From the NCBI GenBank assembly GCA_024275045.1, contig JAJRZX010000086.1, positions 1 through 48,840 of the forward strand: a stretch of DNA of 48,840 nucleotides, given 5' to 3'. Every line of letters begins with the position of its first letter. Within the stretch, counting starts at the first letter, position 1. This DNA comes from Deltaproteobacteria bacterium. Its GTDB lineage: Bacteria > Desulfobacterota > GWC2-55-46 > JADFVP01. The notes below the pieces were generated by a model. That model was not told where the DNA came from and made no database searches. It was given only the letters and a program-made list of their open reading frames with translations. Shown one piece after another: positions 34,156-43,381 of the stretch. The position numbers and the translations under genes are program-made.

Positions 34156-34216
34156 ATTTTTCTCCAACTCTCACAGGTACGGCCATTGCTCAGAACGTAC
34201 TGACTTACACACACCA

Positions 34217-34245
34217 TAAATGCACTTCTTTTCATGCCCAGTCAA
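34217..34245 (-). promoter_or_regulatory. possible promoter of arsC-phoB-phoR
   Basis: Minus strand TTGACT (34245-34240), 17-bp spacer, CATTTA (34222-34217), a poor -10. It begins directly after the T-run of the nfnB terminator and leaves a leader of about 55 nt. Confidence 0.3.
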
Positions 34246-34247
34246 GT

Positions 34248-34281
34248 AAAAAAATACCCGGACCAGTTTCCCGGACCGGGT
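34248..34281 (-). terminator. intrinsic terminator after nfnB
   Basis: On the minus strand ACCCGGTCC pairs with GGTCCGGGT across an eight-base loop (one T-T mismatch), 34281-34256, followed by A and seven T (34254-34248). It lies 55 bp beyond the nfnB stop. Confidence 0.85.
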
Positions 34282-34336
34282 TAAATATATAAGGTATCAC
34301 AACTGAGCCGACTTCAGACACATGAGATAACCTCTC

Positions 34337-35755
34337 TTACCACTCACCTGTCTCAAGAAACTCATGCATGGAGTTGGCTGCCCGCCTTCCGTCGCCCATG
34401 GCAAGTATAACTGTTGCGCCGCCGCGCACTATGTCGCCGCCTGCAAAGACGCCTCTTTTATTGGTCCTTCCCGTATCCTGATCTATTATAATGGTACCCC
34501 ATTTTGTAATCCTCATATCAGGGGTGGAGTGTGGGATAAGGGGGTTAACGTCATTACCTACGCTGATGATTGCCACATCGCACTCTATGGTGAACTCCGA
34601 GCCCGCTATGGCCACGGGACGACGCCTGCCTGATTCATCAGGTTCGCCAAGCTCCATCTGCACGCACTCAATGGCGGTAAGTTTGCCGTCACGGTCTCCG
34701 ATAAAGCGTACCGGGTTGGTGAGAAGCTGGAACTTAAGCCCCTCCTCCTCGCCGTGATGAATCTCCTCGGCCCTTGCGGGCATCTCCTCACGGGAGCGCC
34801 TGTACACAATGGTCACTTCCTCGGGGCCAAGTCGAAGGGCCGTTCTTGCCGCGTCCATGGCCGTATTACCGGCCCCTATTACCACCATGCGACGTCCAAG
34901 GAGCACGGGGGTATCGTAATCAGGAAACTGATATGCCTTCATGAGGTTCACCCTTGTAAGGTACTCATTGGCGGAGTACACGCCCACAAGGTTCTCGCCG
35001 GGGATATTCATGAGCTTTGGTGCCCCTGCGCCTGTTGCAACAAAAACAGCCTCATAACCATCGGCGAATATCTCGTCAATGGTCTCGAACTTACCGATAA
35101 CCGCGTTAAGCTGCAGGTCAACACCCATGCGTTTAAGGTAGTCAACCTCTGCCTCTACTATTTTTTTGGGAAGTCTAAACTCCGGGATGCCGTACACAAG
35201 CACACCGCCCGGGGCATGAAGGGCCTCAAAGACAGTAACCTTGTGCCCTTTTTTTATCATATCTCCGGCTACCGTAAGGCCGGCGGGCCCGGCCCCTACA
35301 ACGGCAATTTTCTTGCCCGTGGAGGTGGGTATTACAGGCACGGCCACCTCGCCGTGCTCACGCTCAAAGTCAGCGGCAAAACGCTCAAGGCGGCCAATGG
35401 ATACGGGGTCGCCTTTTTTACCGATGATACAGACCTTCTCGCACTGGTCTTCCTGGGGGCACACTCTGCCGCAGACAGCTGGAAGACCGTTGGTCTCCTT
35501 GAGCTTATGGGCGGCCTCCAGGAACTTGCCCTCGGCTATGTATTTTATAAACCACGGAATATCGATATTAACGGGACAGCCGCCTACGCAGAGCGGTTTC
35601 TTGCACTGAATACAGCGCTTGGCCTCTTCCATGGCCATCTCCGGCGTATACCCCATTGGCACTTCGTAAAAATTATGTACACGCTCGGCGGCAGGCTGCT
35701 CGGGCATAGCCATCTTTGTTGGAGAAAGTTTCTTTTTCTTATCCTTGGGGTCCAT
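34337..35755 (-). CDS. nfnB: NfnB: large subunit of NADH-dependent ferredoxin-NADP oxidoreductase
   Basis: 472 aa. N-terminal [4Fe-4S] region (CIQCKKPLCVGGCPV near 48-62 and CGRVCPQEDQCEKVC near 95-109), FAD-binding VVGAGPAGLTVAGDM (about 152-166), NADPH-binding VVIGAGNTAMDAART, and the final FAGGDIVRGGATVILAMGDG. This is the GltD-like fold, historically annotated as glutamate synthase small subunit. Directly preceded by the NfnA gene (6-bp gap), which marks the pair as electron-bifurcating NfnAB or the related sulfide dehydrogenase SudAB. No glutamate synthase large subunit is nearby. Confidence 0.88.
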   Translation of the reverse strand: MDPKDKKKKLSPTKMAMPEQPAAERVHNFYEVPMGYTPEMAMEEAKRCIQCKKPLCVGGCPVNIDIPWFIKYIAEGKFLEAAHKLKETNGLPAVCGRVCPQEDQCEKVCIIGKKGDPVSIGRLERFAADFEREHGEVAVPVIPTSTGKKIAVVGAGPAGLTVAGDMIKKGHKVTVFEALHAPGGVLVYGIPEFRLPKKIVEAEVDYLKRMGVDLQLNAVIGKFETIDEIFADGYEAVFVATGAGAPKLMNIPGENLVGVYSANEYLTRVNLMKAYQFPDYDTPVLLGRRMVVIGAGNTAMDAARTALRLGPEEVTIVYRRSREEMPARAEEIHHGEEEGLKFQLLTNPVRFIGDRDGKLTAIECVQMELGEPDESGRRRPVAIAGSEFTIECDVAIISVGNDVNPLIPHSTPDMRITKWGTIIIDQDTGRTNKRGVFAGGDIVRGGATVILAMGDGRRAANSMHEFLETGEW

Positions 35756-35761
35756 ATCCGC

Positions 35762-36613
35762 CTATCCCTCCTCATAACATCTGGGACCTTCGTGGTAGGT
35801 TAACTCCTCCATAGCCCGCTTTTCTTCTTTAAAATACGTTCTGTTGCGTTTTATAATCTCGTCAAAGTCTACCTCGTGACCATCAAACTCCGGTCCGTCA
35901 ACACATACGAAACGGGTCTTGTCGCCTACGGTAACCCTGCATGCACCGCACATCCCGGTGCCGTCTACCATAATGGGGTTAAGGCTCACAAGGGTATGGA
36001 CCTTGAATGGTTTTGTCACATCACATACGGCACGCATCATGGGCAGCGGCCCCACGGCAAGGACAAGGTCTATCTGCACGCCCTCGTCAAGAAACTTTTG
36101 CAGTACCTCCGTTACAAAACCATGATGACCGTAACTTCCGTCATCAGTGGTAACGTGCAGCTCGTCGCTTACCTCGCCCATCTCTTTTTCAAGGATAACA
36201 AGGCCGTGAGTCCTTGCGCCGATAATGGATACTATCTTATTTCCGCCTGCCTTCATGGCCTTTGCTATCGGCAGCACGGGGGCTGTGCCTATTCCTCCGC
36301 CCACACAGACTACGGTGCCGTACTTCTCGATATGCGTGGGGTGACCCAGAGGGCCAACAGCGTCAAGTATAAAGTCGCCTTTATTCATGCCGCAGAGTAT
36401 TGATGTGGATTTTCCCACTTCCTGTACAAGGATGGTTATGGTGCCGTCATCGTTACAGGGATCCATAATGGTAAAGGGAACCCTCTCGCCATGCTCATCA
36501 GTGCGTATCATGACGAACTGACCGGCCTTTCGTTTTCTGGCTATACCCGGGGCCTTTATCTTGAAGATATAAACGCCGTGGGAAAGCTCTATCTTCTCTG
36601 CAATCTCATACAT
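35762..36613 (-). CDS. nfnA: NfnA: small FAD/NAD(H) and [2Fe-2S] subunit
   Basis: 283 aa. A ferredoxin-NADP reductase-like FAD domain (AGQFVMIRTDEHGERVPFTI), NAD-binding VCVGGGIGTAPVLPIAKAM at about 101-119, then the C-terminal cluster-binding part with GTGMCGACRV and FVCVDGPEFDGHEVDFD. These Cys residues hold a [2Fe-2S] cluster. With NfnB it couples NADH and reduced ferredoxin oxidation to reduction of two NADP, or runs in reverse. AAAGGAG precedes the ATG. The same subunit is known as SudB in sulfide dehydrogenase; sequence cannot separate them. Confidence 0.9.
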   Translation of the reverse strand: MYEIAEKIELSHGVYIFKIKAPGIARKRKAGQFVMIRTDEHGERVPFTIMDPCNDDGTITILVQEVGKSTSILCGMNKGDFILDAVGPLGHPTHIEKYGTVVCVGGGIGTAPVLPIAKAMKAGGNKIVSIIGARTHGLVILEKEMGEVSDELHVTTDDGSYGHHGFVTEVLQKFLDEGVQIDLVLAVGPLPMMRAVCDVTKPFKVHTLVSLNPIMVDGTGMCGACRVTVGDKTRFVCVDGPEFDGHEVDFDEIIKRNRTYFKEEKRAMEELTYHEGPRCYEEG

Positions 36614-36648
36614 GAGGGCTCCTTTGCCTTTTTTAAAAAAAACTCTTA

Positions 36649-36677
36649 ATAATCAGTAACGCAGAGTATTTTAACAA
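36649..36677 (-). promoter_or_regulatory. possible promoter of nfnAB
   Basis: Minus strand TTGTTA (36677-36672), 17-bp spacer, GATTAT (36654-36649). Leader about 30 nt including AAAGGAG. A moderate match only. Confidence 0.35.
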
Positions 36678-36785
36678 AATAAGATGATGATGGCAATACC
36701 CAAAAGTCTCTTGCGGCTCATGGTTACAGCATCAGAGAGAGCTCATTCCCTCTGGATTTAAGGACAATGAGACCCAAACACGGGT

Positions 36786-37544
36786 TCACAAAACCTCAAG
36801 GTCTATCCAGAACTCTTTATTGCCCTTTGCCCCTTTTATGGGAGACTCCATGGTGCAGAGCACCTTAAAGCCCTCGGTAAGGGCGAAGTCCCTAATCTCC
36901 TCTACCACCACCTTATGAACAGCGGGGTCTCTTACAATGCCGCCTTTTTCAACGTCTTTTCTCGGGGCCTCAAACTGCGGTTTAATAAGGACAAAGAGGC
37001 GTGCGCCTTTTTTCAGGAACCCTTTCATAAGGGGCAGGACTTTTTTAATGGATATAAAAGATAGATCCATGACAGCCATATCAGCCGGGCCGCCAAGGTC
37101 TGCCGCATCAAGGCGGCGAATATTGGTGCCTTCAAGAAGATGAACTCTCTCATCGCTCCTAAGCCCCCAGTCCAGAATACCCACCCCAACATCAACGGCA
37201 TGGACAAGACGAGCACCGCGCTGAAGAAGACAATCCGTAAAACCCCCTGTAGAAGAGCCCACATCAATGGCCGTAAGACCTTCAGGTGAAAACCCCGTGG
37301 CATCAAGAACCCCCGCGAGCTTTACTCCGCCCCTGCCCACATAAGGGGCCTTTGCCTTTAAGGTTATCTCAGCGTCAGGGGCAACGGCGTGACCTGCCTT
37401 ATCAAGACGCATCCCCTTTACAGAGACGCTTCCCGACATTATAAGGGCCCGCGCCTTTAGTATGGAGGGCGCAAGTCCGCGAGTAAAAAGAAGCTCATCA
37501 AGCCTCATCTTTTTTGCTTTTTTAGCCGCAGGTTCAGAGGTCAT
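36786..37544 (-). CDS. tlyA: TlyA-family rRNA 2'-O-methyltransferase
   Basis: 252 aa from ATG 37544 (the frame opens further upstream with non-conserved residues; no SD stands out). N-terminal S4 RNA-binding domain (RLDELLFTRGLAPS, about 13-70) followed by a FtsJ-like methyltransferase (AIDVGSSTGGFTDCLLQ, AVDVGVGILDWGLR, AVMDLSFISIKKVLP, VLIKPQFEA). In mycobacteria TlyA methylates C1409 of 16S and C1920 of 23S rRNA, which sets sensitivity to capreomycin; the old name hemolysin is misleading. Lies downstream of dxs on the same strand. Confidence 0.9.
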   Translation of the reverse strand: MTSEPAAKKAKKMRLDELLFTRGLAPSILKARALIMSGSVSVKGMRLDKAGHAVAPDAEITLKAKAPYVGRGGVKLAGVLDATGFSPEGLTAIDVGSSTGGFTDCLLQRGARLVHAVDVGVGILDWGLRSDERVHLLEGTNIRRLDAADLGGPADMAVMDLSFISIKKVLPLMKGFLKKGARLFVLIKPQFEAPRKDVEKGGIVRDPAVHKVVVEEIRDFALTEGFKVLCTMESPIKGAKGNKEFWIDLEVL

Positions 37545-37682
37545 AGTGGATAACTTTTTATAAATTTGGATAAGATGGAGAGGTAAAGTGGAATGGTGGA
37601 AAAACAAAACCGATTGCCGTAAACCGAAAATCACACATATCTATCAAGCAAGGATGACTACCCCACCCCTTGCTCTGCAGCT

Positions 37683-39578
37683 TTAGTTGGCAACCACTCT
37701 TGGTTTTATCTCAGCGCTTAAAAAGGTGCGTACAGAGTCCACAATGCCGGCTGCGTCAAGCCCAAGCTGCGCCCTGAGCTCCTCCTGCGAGCCCTGCTCT
37801 ACATAGGCATCAGGCACGCCTATTCTCTTAACAGGACAATCCACCCCCCTTTGCTCAAAGAGCTCAAGTACGGCGCTGCCAAAACCGCCCTGCAGTGAGC
37901 CTTCCTCAACGGTTACTACCCTGCCCGTGTGTTTTGCGAGCCTCAGTATAAGGGATTCATCAAGGGGTTTAATAAAACGCGCATCCACTACCCCTGCCTT
38001 AATGCCGCTCTTTGCAAGTTCCTCTGCAGCCGTAAGCGCGGGGCTAACCATGGAGCCAATGGCAAGTATTGTTACCTCCCCCCCATCGGTGAGCACCTCT
38101 GCTGTACCGGGTTTTATATAAGAGAAAGTATCTCTGCTGTAACCTGCCCCCACAGTGCCTCTGGGGTATCTAAGGGCAACGGGAGAGCTGTATCTTGCGG
38201 CGGAGTACACGAGGTTACGAAGCTCATTACCGTCTCTGGGGGCGGCCATTATGAGGTTTGGCAGGCTGCGCAGAGAAGCAATATCAAATAACCCGTGATG
38301 CGTGGGCCCGTCGGCGCCTACAATGCCGGCGCGGTCAAGGGCCATGATAACGTGAAGGTTCTGCAGACAGACATCATGACAGACCTCATCAAAGGCCCTC
38401 TGCAAAAAAGTTGAGTATATGGCCGTTACCGGGATAAACCCCTCTCTGGCAAGGCCAGCGGCAAAGGTAAGGGCATGCTGCTCGGCGATACCCACATCAA
38501 AAAATCTCTCGGGAAAAGAATCCTGAAAGGCCGCAAGACCGGTGCCTCCGGGCATGGCCGCTGTGATGGCAAGGACTTTTTTGTTTTTTTCAGCGATATT
38601 AAGTAGCGCCTCGCTAAAGACTTTTGTGTAAGAGAGAGCATCACTCTTTGGAACAATGCCGCGCTTTGCGTCAAAGGGGCCAACGCCGTGGAACTTCGAT
38701 GGCTCCAGCTCAGCAGGGCCATAACCTTTACCTTTTTTGGTAAGTACGTGAACAAGGACCGGCCCCTTAAGCTCTCTGGCCCCGCGAAGGGTATTAAGCA
38801 GAAGCCCCATATCATGACCGTCTATGGGCCCGAGATAATTAAATCCCAGCCCCTCGAACAACATGCCCGGAGTAAGAAAACTGATAAGAGAGTCCTCGGC
38901 CCTCTTGGCTATACCCATGAGGCGGCCGCCTATCTTTGGTATGGACTCAATAAACCCTTCTACCTCCTGCTTGAGTTTCTGGGCAAACTGGCCGGTTATC
39001 TTACGGCTTAGAAAAGACGAGAGAGCGCCCACGTTCTGCGAGATGCTCATCTCGTTATCGTTTAATATAACTACAAGGTCTTTTTTGAGATGTCCGGCTT
39101 GATTCAGCCCCTCAAAGGCAAGCCCCGCCGTAAGAGAGCCGTCACCGATAACAGCGACGACCTTATTAGTGCCTCCTGCGAGATCACGGGCAGCCGCCAT
39201 ACCAAGGGCCGCTGAGATGGACGTAGAGGAGTGGCCCACGCCAAAGGCATCGTACTCGCTCTCTGCGATTTTGGGAAAACCGCTTATACCGCCTTGAGTG
39301 CGAAGGGTATGAAAGAGCTCTTTTCTGCCTGTAAGTATCTTATGCGCGTACGCCTGATGTCCCACATCCCAGACTATCCTGTCACGAGGCGTATCATAGA
39401 CGTAATGGAGTGCCACGGCAAGATCCACGGCCCCAAGGCTTGAGGCCAAATGACCACCGGTCCTGGAGACAACATCCACGATAAGCGCGCGCACCTGCGC
39501 GGCAAGGTCCTTCAGCTCATCTTTGTTAAGGCCCTTCATGTCCTCGGGTATATTTACGCTGTCAAGTATCTTACTCAT
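37683..39578 (-). CDS. dxs: 1-deoxy-D-xylulose-5-phosphate synthase
   Basis: 631 aa from ATG 39578. DXS condenses pyruvate and glyceraldehyde 3-phosphate with thiamine diphosphate, the first step of the non-mevalonate isoprenoid route, and also supplies thiamine and pyridoxal synthesis. ThDP motif [15 protein letters not shown] near residues 150-164; catalytic HGVGPFD and transketolase VAIAEQHAL-type stretch [17 protein letters not shown]-terminal [14 protein letters not shown]-like motif. Directly downstream of ispA (23 bp), so both isoprenoid genes are in one unit. Confidence 0.95.
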   Translation of the reverse strand: MSKILDSVNIPEDMKGLNKDELKDLAAQVRALIVDVVSRTGGHLASSLGAVDLAVALHYVYDTPRDRIVWDVGHQAYAHKILTGRKELFHTLRTQGGISGFPKIAESEYDAFGVGHSSTSISAALGMAAARDLAGGTNKVVAVIGDGSLTAGLAFEGLNQAGHLKKDLVVILNDNEMSISQNVGALSSFLSRKITGQFAQKLKQEVEGFIESIPKIGGRLMGIAKRAEDSLISFLTPGMLFEGLGFNYLGPIDGHDMGLLLNTLRGARELKGPVLVHVLTKKGKGYGPAELEPSKFHGVGPFDAKRGIVPKSDALSYTKVFSEALLNIAEKNKKVLAITAAMPGGTGLAAFQDSFPERFFDVGIAEQHALTFAAGLAREGFIPVTAIYSTFLQRAFDEVCHDVCLQNLHVIMALDRAGIVGADGPTHHGLFDIASLRSLPNLIMAAPRDGNELRNLVYSAARYSSPVALRYPRGTVGAGYSRDTFSYIKPGTAEVLTDGGEVTILAIGSMVSPALTAAEELAKSGIKAGVVDARFIKPLDESLILRLAKHTGRVVTVEEGSLQGGFGSAVLELFEQRGVDCPVKRIGVPDAYVEQGSQEELRAQLGLDAAGIVDSVRTFLSAEIKPRVVAN

Positions 39579-39601
39579 TCTCAAATCCCGCGATAATGGG
39601 A

Positions 39602-40492
39602 CTAACTCCTTCTTGATATTATGTATGAGGCTATCTGCCTTAGAGGGTCGGCCCTCTCTGTAAAAGACTCAAGGGCCTTAATGGCAGAGGCAACCAGTTC
39701 CTCTGCGCGGGCCCTTGATTCCGCAAGGCCCAGAAGCGACGGATAAGTAGCCTTGCCTTTCTCGGCGTCCCCGCCTACGGCCTTACCCATTTCTTCAGGC
39801 GAACCCTCTACATCCAGTATATCGTCAAGTATCTGAAAGGCAAGCCCTGAGGCCTCGCCGTACTCTGTAAGGGAAGCAAGCTCAGCCTCGGAAGCGCCGC
39901 CGAGTATGGCCCCGCAGCGCACAGAGGCGAGAATAAGCCTGCCTGTCTTATGCGTATGTATGTACTCAAGCTCCGGTAACGTTATATCAACGCCCTCGGA
40001 CTCTATATCCAGAACCTGACCGCCTATCATGCCGCCATGGCCCGCACCTGCTGCCACCTCTCCCACGACCTTTACTAAAGCGCCGGAGTCCGCAACCGGA
40101 GACTCTGCTATTATCTCAAAGGCTGATGTAAGCAGCGCGTCGCCTGCGAGAATGGCCATGGCCTCGCCGTACTCTCTGTGACATGTGGCGCGGCCCCTTC
40201 TAAGGTCATCGTTATCAAGGGCCGGCAGATCGTCATGAATAAGCGAGTATGTATGGATACACTCAATGGCGCATGCGGTATTAAGCGCGGCTCCCGCGTC
40301 ACCGCCCACGGCCTCTGCAGAGGCCAGGGTAAGCACGGGCCTGAGGCGCTTGCCGCCTGCAAAGAGGCTATATCGCATGGCCTCATTAAGAACCCTTGTA
40401 TGCCCGGTAAGAGGTGGGATAAGGGTATCAAGGGCCTTCTCAATAAAGACCTTCTTAGCCTCTAAGTATTTTTGGAGGTCAAAAGTGTTCAT
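39602..40492 (-). CDS. ispA: short-chain polyprenyl (farnesyl) diphosphate synthase
   Basis: 296 aa. First Asp-rich motif [10 protein letters not shown] (residues about 92-101), second DDILD at about 230; Kxx[10 protein letters not shown] near 47-55. The length and the FARM region (SLIHDDLP) fit farnesyl or geranylgeranyl diphosphate synthase; chain length is not certain. ATG 40492 has no SD, and a TATATT -10 box lies only 9 bp upstream, so translation may be leaderless. Followed by dxs after 23 bp. Confidence 0.93.
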   Translation of the reverse strand: MNTFDLQKYLEAKKVFIEKALDTLIPPLTGHTRVLNEAMRYSLFAGGKRLRPVLTLASAEAVGGDAGAALNTACAIECIHTYSLIHDDLPALDNDDLRRGRATCHREYGEAMAILAGDALLTSAFEIIAESPVADSGALVKVVGEVAAGAGHGGMIGGQVLDIESEGVDITLPELEYIHTHKTGRLILASVRCGAILGGASEAELASLTEYGEASGLAFQILDDILDVEGSPEEMGKAVGGDAEKGKATYPSLLGLAESRARAEELVASAIKALESFTERADPLRQIASYIISRRS

Positions 40493-40501
40493 TCTGAAAA
40501 T

Positions 40502-40530
40502 AATATAACAGACTACAAACTAAAACACAA
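40502..40530 (-). promoter_or_regulatory. promoter right at the ispA start codon
   Basis: Minus strand TTGTGT (40530-40525), 17-bp spacer, TATATT (40507-40502), then only 9 nt to the ATG. The transcript would have a leader of 2-5 nt. Confidence 0.4.
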
Positions 40531-40565
40531 GAATCCCCCCACTTTGGCGGGAGGCGAAAAAAGAT

Positions 40566-40604
40566 AAAAAAAGACCCCTCTTCCCGAAAAGCAAAGAGGG
40601 GTCT
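40566..40604 (-). terminator. intrinsic terminator after the cold-shock gene
   Basis: Minus strand AGACCCCTCTT (40604-40594), 11-base loop, AAGAGGGGTCT (40582-40572), then six or more T. A perfect 11-bp stem placed 29 bp after the csp stop codon. Confidence 0.9.
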
Positions 40605-40632
40605 CTCGTTAAGGTAATGTAAGGGTGCGGCT

Positions 40633-40833
40633 CTAAACCCTGCTTACGTTTGAGGCCTGAGGCCCCTTGGGACCATCTGTTACCTCGAACTCCACATCAT
40701 CGCCTTCATTAAGGGTCTTGAAGCCTTCGCCCTGAATCTCTGAATAATGGACAAAAACATCTTCACCGGACTCCTGCTGAATAAAGCCAAAGCCCTTGGT
40801 CTCGTTAAACCACTTCACTTTCCCTTGTGCCAT
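40633..40833 (-). CDS. CspA-family cold-shock protein
   Basis: 66 aa, the full family length. RNP1 KGFGFIQ (residues 13-19) and RNP2 VFVHYS (27-32) are intact, so it should bind single-stranded RNA as an RNA chaperone. Start [10 protein letters not shown] is typical. SD AGGAGAG about 6 nt upstream. It is transcribed alone: promoter at 41032-41004 about 165 nt upstream, terminator at 40604-40566. The long leader with a terminator-like hairpin (40944-40907) suggests post-transcriptional or attenuation control, as known for csp genes in E. coli. Confidence 0.95.
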   Translation of the reverse strand: MAQGKVKWFNETKGFGFIQQESGEDVFVHYSEIQGEGFKTLNEGDDVEFEVTDGPKGPQASNVSRV

Positions 40834-40906
40834 TTTACTCTCCTCCTTGTGCCGGCCAGATTCTTATCATGGCCATTTGCTTTGTAGCGGCCCTCTTCGC
40901 GCAAAC

Positions 40907-40944
40907 AAAAAAAGACCATAGGATTCAATGAATCATCCATAGTC
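40907..40944 (-). promoter_or_regulatory. terminator-like hairpin in the csp leader
   Basis: Minus strand GACTATGG (40944-40937) pairs with CCTATGGTC-side sequence and GATTC with GAATC around the loop ATT, with two bulged bases; stem end at 40914, then seven T (40913-40907). It lies between the csp promoter and the gene, 75 nt before the ATG, so it would stop most transcripts unless opened. Confidence 0.55.
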
Positions 40945-41003
40945 TTTATAAAGTCTTTCAAAATTAAAGTCGCAAAAAGGTACCCCGTTAAAAAAATTAC
41001 TTT

Positions 41004-41032
41004 ACTTTAACAGGGATATATTGAACTGTCAA
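41004..41032 (-). promoter_or_regulatory. promoter of the cold-shock gene
   Basis: Minus strand perfect TTGACA (41032-41027), 17-bp spacer, TAAAGT (41009-41004, 4 of 6). Transcription would start near 40997. The -35 box lies just after the stop of the deacetylase gene, 10 bp away. Confidence 0.55.
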
Positions 41033-41041
41033 GCACTTTTT

Positions 41042-41917
41042 TTATCTCAGCAGATCCGTCACCGGTACAACCACAATCGCCTCATCCCGCATAAGGGGTA
41101 TCATCTCCCGCAGGGCCGCCAGCGTCTCGGGGTACGGGTGGCCTATGGCTATGGCCGAGCCCCTTTTGCGCGCAATATCAATGAGTTTCTGTATCTGCCC
41201 GTCTATGTAATTTACATCCCTCTCATTATCAAGAAAGACGTCTCTCTGGCCATGAAGAATACCACTGGCAGCGGCAAGTCTGCGCCCCGCAGAGGCTGAG
41301 GTGGTGCGGCTGTCCACAAAAAAGAGGCCCCTCTCTTTAAGCACGGTAAATACAGAGCTCATGCCGGCCTCATCCTCGGTAAACTTTGAGCCCATGTGAT
41401 TATTCACCCCAATGGCATCGGGCACGGACTTTAAGTCCTCGGCTACTGTCTTCATAATGGCATCACCGCTCATGGCGGTAAGCAGCACGCCTTGTCCCGC
41501 ATGATTCACAATGCTGTTTTTTGGTTCCATGGGCAGGTGCAGGAGCACATTACGCCCACTCATGGCAGCGATGCGTGAGACCTCCCGCGAGTGCTTCAGA
41601 TGGGGCAGGACTGATATGGTAATAGGAGAATCAAGGTCAAGTATCTCATTAAGGCGGACAAGACTGCCGCCAAGGTCATCTATTAGTATAGCAACCTTTA
41701 TTACAGGTCCGGTCGCCTCAGTGCCGGGCAGAGGGACTTTCCGAGGCGCCTCCGCCTCTTTAACAGAGGCGGTCATGTCTTCAGGCACAGGTCTGTTAAT
41801 CCCGTATTTAAATACAACAAAGGCAGCGGCAAAACCAATGGCAAAACCTATAAGTATAAGCCCCCAGTTAAAGGGGGCGCCTTTTTTGCGTCCCCTTTTT
41901 TTTCCTTTTTTTCCCAC
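41042..41917 (-). CDS. divergent polysaccharide deacetylase family protein (YibQ-like)
   Basis: 291 aa, GTG start at 41917 with AGGAAGGG 8 nt upstream. Basic N-terminus (GKKGKKRGRKKG), one membrane helix (about 18-42), then a periplasmic domain about 75-290 with IDDLGGS, HLPMEPKN, NHMGSKFT and DSRTT. This is Pfam divergent polysaccharide deacetylase; the catalytic status is unclear. It commonly sits with envC and ctpA, as here: last gene of ftsE-ftsX-envC-ctpA-yibQ on the minus strand. Probable role in peptidoglycan or septal remodelling, inferred. Confidence 0.85.
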   Translation of the reverse strand: MGKKGKKRGRKKGAPFNWGLILIGFAIGFAAAFVVFKYGINRPVPEDMTASVKEAEAPRKVPLPGTEATGPVIKVAILIDDLGGSLVRLNEILDLDSPITISVLPHLKHSREVSRIAAMSGRNVLLHLPMEPKNSIVNHAGQGVLLTAMSGDAIMKTVAEDLKSVPDAIGVNNHMGSKFTEDEAGMSSVFTVLKERGLFFVDSRTTSASAGRRLAAASGILHGQRDVFLDNERDVNYIDGQIQKLIDIARKRGSAIAIGHPYPETLAALREMIPLMRDEAIVVVPVTDLLR

Positions 41918-41989
41918 AGGCGCAACCCTTCCTGAGTTTTACCGGCTGCTGAGACACCTCATGGACGCGGCGCCAAAGGAGCCGCGATA

Positions 41990-43318
41990 CTAACCGGCCC
42001 TTTTGTGATCCAGGCTGGCGCCTTTAAGACCTTTGAATATATACCAGCTCTTAAGGTACTCCATGGCCCTCTCAAGCTGGATGTCCTCACCCTTGGCCTG
42101 AGTGACCTTGTTCTCAACTATGTGTATCTTCTTAACCTCTTTTTTACCGGTGCTGCTTTTTTCTGCAGCGAGGTGGCGGGTGAGGTCTTTTTCTTTAATG
42201 TGTTTTCTCTTGCCGCCGGCGCCTACGACAATATCCGGCTCAATACCCTTGGCCTGAATAGAACGGCCCGAGGGGGTGTAGTACTTGGCAGTAGTAAGCC
42301 TGAGGGCAGAGCCATCGGCAAGAGGCACAATGGTCTGCACAGAGCCCTTGCCAAAGGTGCTCTCACCAAGGATAACAGCCCTCTTGTGGTCCTGCAGCGC
42401 TCCGGCGACTATCTCTGAGGCGCTGGCGCTGCCGCCGTTAACAAGGATTATAATGGGGTAATCCGGCTGAGTGCCCTTTGCCTCTGCCTTGAAGACCATG
42501 TTCTGCTCACCGCCGCGGCCCTTTGTGTAGACTATAAGCCCGGATTTAAGGAAAAAGTTGGATACGCCCACGGCTTCCTGCAAGAGGCCCCCGGGGTTGT
42601 TTCTAAGATCCAGTATAAGCCCGCGGAGCTCGCCTTTCTTGGGTTTTAACTTTGCAAGGGCTTTACGCAGATCGCTTGAGGTGTTTTTCTGAAACTGCGC
42701 GATACGTATATAACCGATATTATCTTCCTTTTTCTTGTACTTAACGCTCTTTACCTTGATGATGTCACGTTTAATGGTAAAGGCCTTGGGTTTATCAAAA
42801 CCCTCTCTCATTATGTATATGGTAACCTCCTCACCCTTTGGCCCACGCATGAGCCTCACGGCGTCATCAAGGCTCATATCACGCGTAGAGGTCTTTTCTA
42901 TCTTTACTATCTTATCATTTGCCTTAATACCGGCCTTCCACGCCGGGGTATCTTCAATAGGGGCTATAACCGTGAGCACCTTGTTTTTAATGCCAATCTG
43001 AATACCCACTCCGCCGAATACCCCTCTTGTATCTATCTTCATCTCCTTGTACTCTTCGGGGTTCATAAAACTTGAGTGTGGGTCAAGCCTGCTCAGCATG
43101 CCCTTAATAGCGTTATAGATAAGCTCCTTTGTCTCTTTTTCTTCCGTGTAATCACGCTGCACAAGAGCAAGAACATCAGAAAAAATCTTCAGGCCCTCAT
43201 AAGTATCGGCAGGGACGGAGACTGACTTTGCAGAAAAAGTTATAGTGGAGATACCAAGCACCAACACCACCGCTACAATTCCGGCTATGATCCCCCTGGA
43301 CCTGTAAATCCTCTTCAT
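41990..43318 (-). CDS. ctpA: C-terminal processing protease, S41 family
   Basis: 442 aa. N-terminal signal or anchor helix (about 8-29), PDZ domain about 95-175 (GVFGGVGIQIGIKNK, DTPAWKAGIKANDKIVKI), then the S41 peptidase. The GLILDLRNNPGGLLQEAV strand, the catalytic Ser in NGGSASASEIVAG and Lys in GESTFGKGSVQT are present. C-terminal coiled tail. Periplasmic Ser-Lys protease that trims or degrades envelope proteins, often murein hydrolase activators. 63 bp after envC on the same strand. Confidence 0.92.
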   Translation of the reverse strand: MKRIYRSRGIIAGIVAVVLVLGISTITFSAKSVSVPADTYEGLKIFSDVLALVQRDYTEEKETKELIYNAIKGMLSRLDPHSSFMNPEEYKEMKIDTRGVFGGVGIQIGIKNKVLTVIAPIEDTPAWKAGIKANDKIVKIEKTSTRDMSLDDAVRLMRGPKGEEVTIYIMREGFDKPKAFTIKRDIIKVKSVKYKKKEDNIGYIRIAQFQKNTSSDLRKALAKLKPKKGELRGLILDLRNNPGGLLQEAVGVSNFFLKSGLIVYTKGRGGEQNMVFKAEAKGTQPDYPIIILVNGGSASASEIVAGALQDHKRAVILGESTFGKGSVQTIVPLADGSALRLTTAKYYTPSGRSIQAKGIEPDIVVGAGGKRKHIKEKDLTRHLAAEKSSTGKKEVKKIHIVENKVTQAKGEDIQLERAMEYLKSWYIFKGLKGASLDHKRAG

Positions 43319-43381
43319 ATCCTACTCCTCCATTTGATTGGCTTAACGCCTTTTTAAAATCTCAAACATTAACTTTATTAA

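Noticed and set aside
34754-35803. 349-codon open frame on the plus strand
   Set aside because: Entirely antisense to nfnB, which has a full set of motifs. The high-GC third positions of nfnB keep the reverse frame open.
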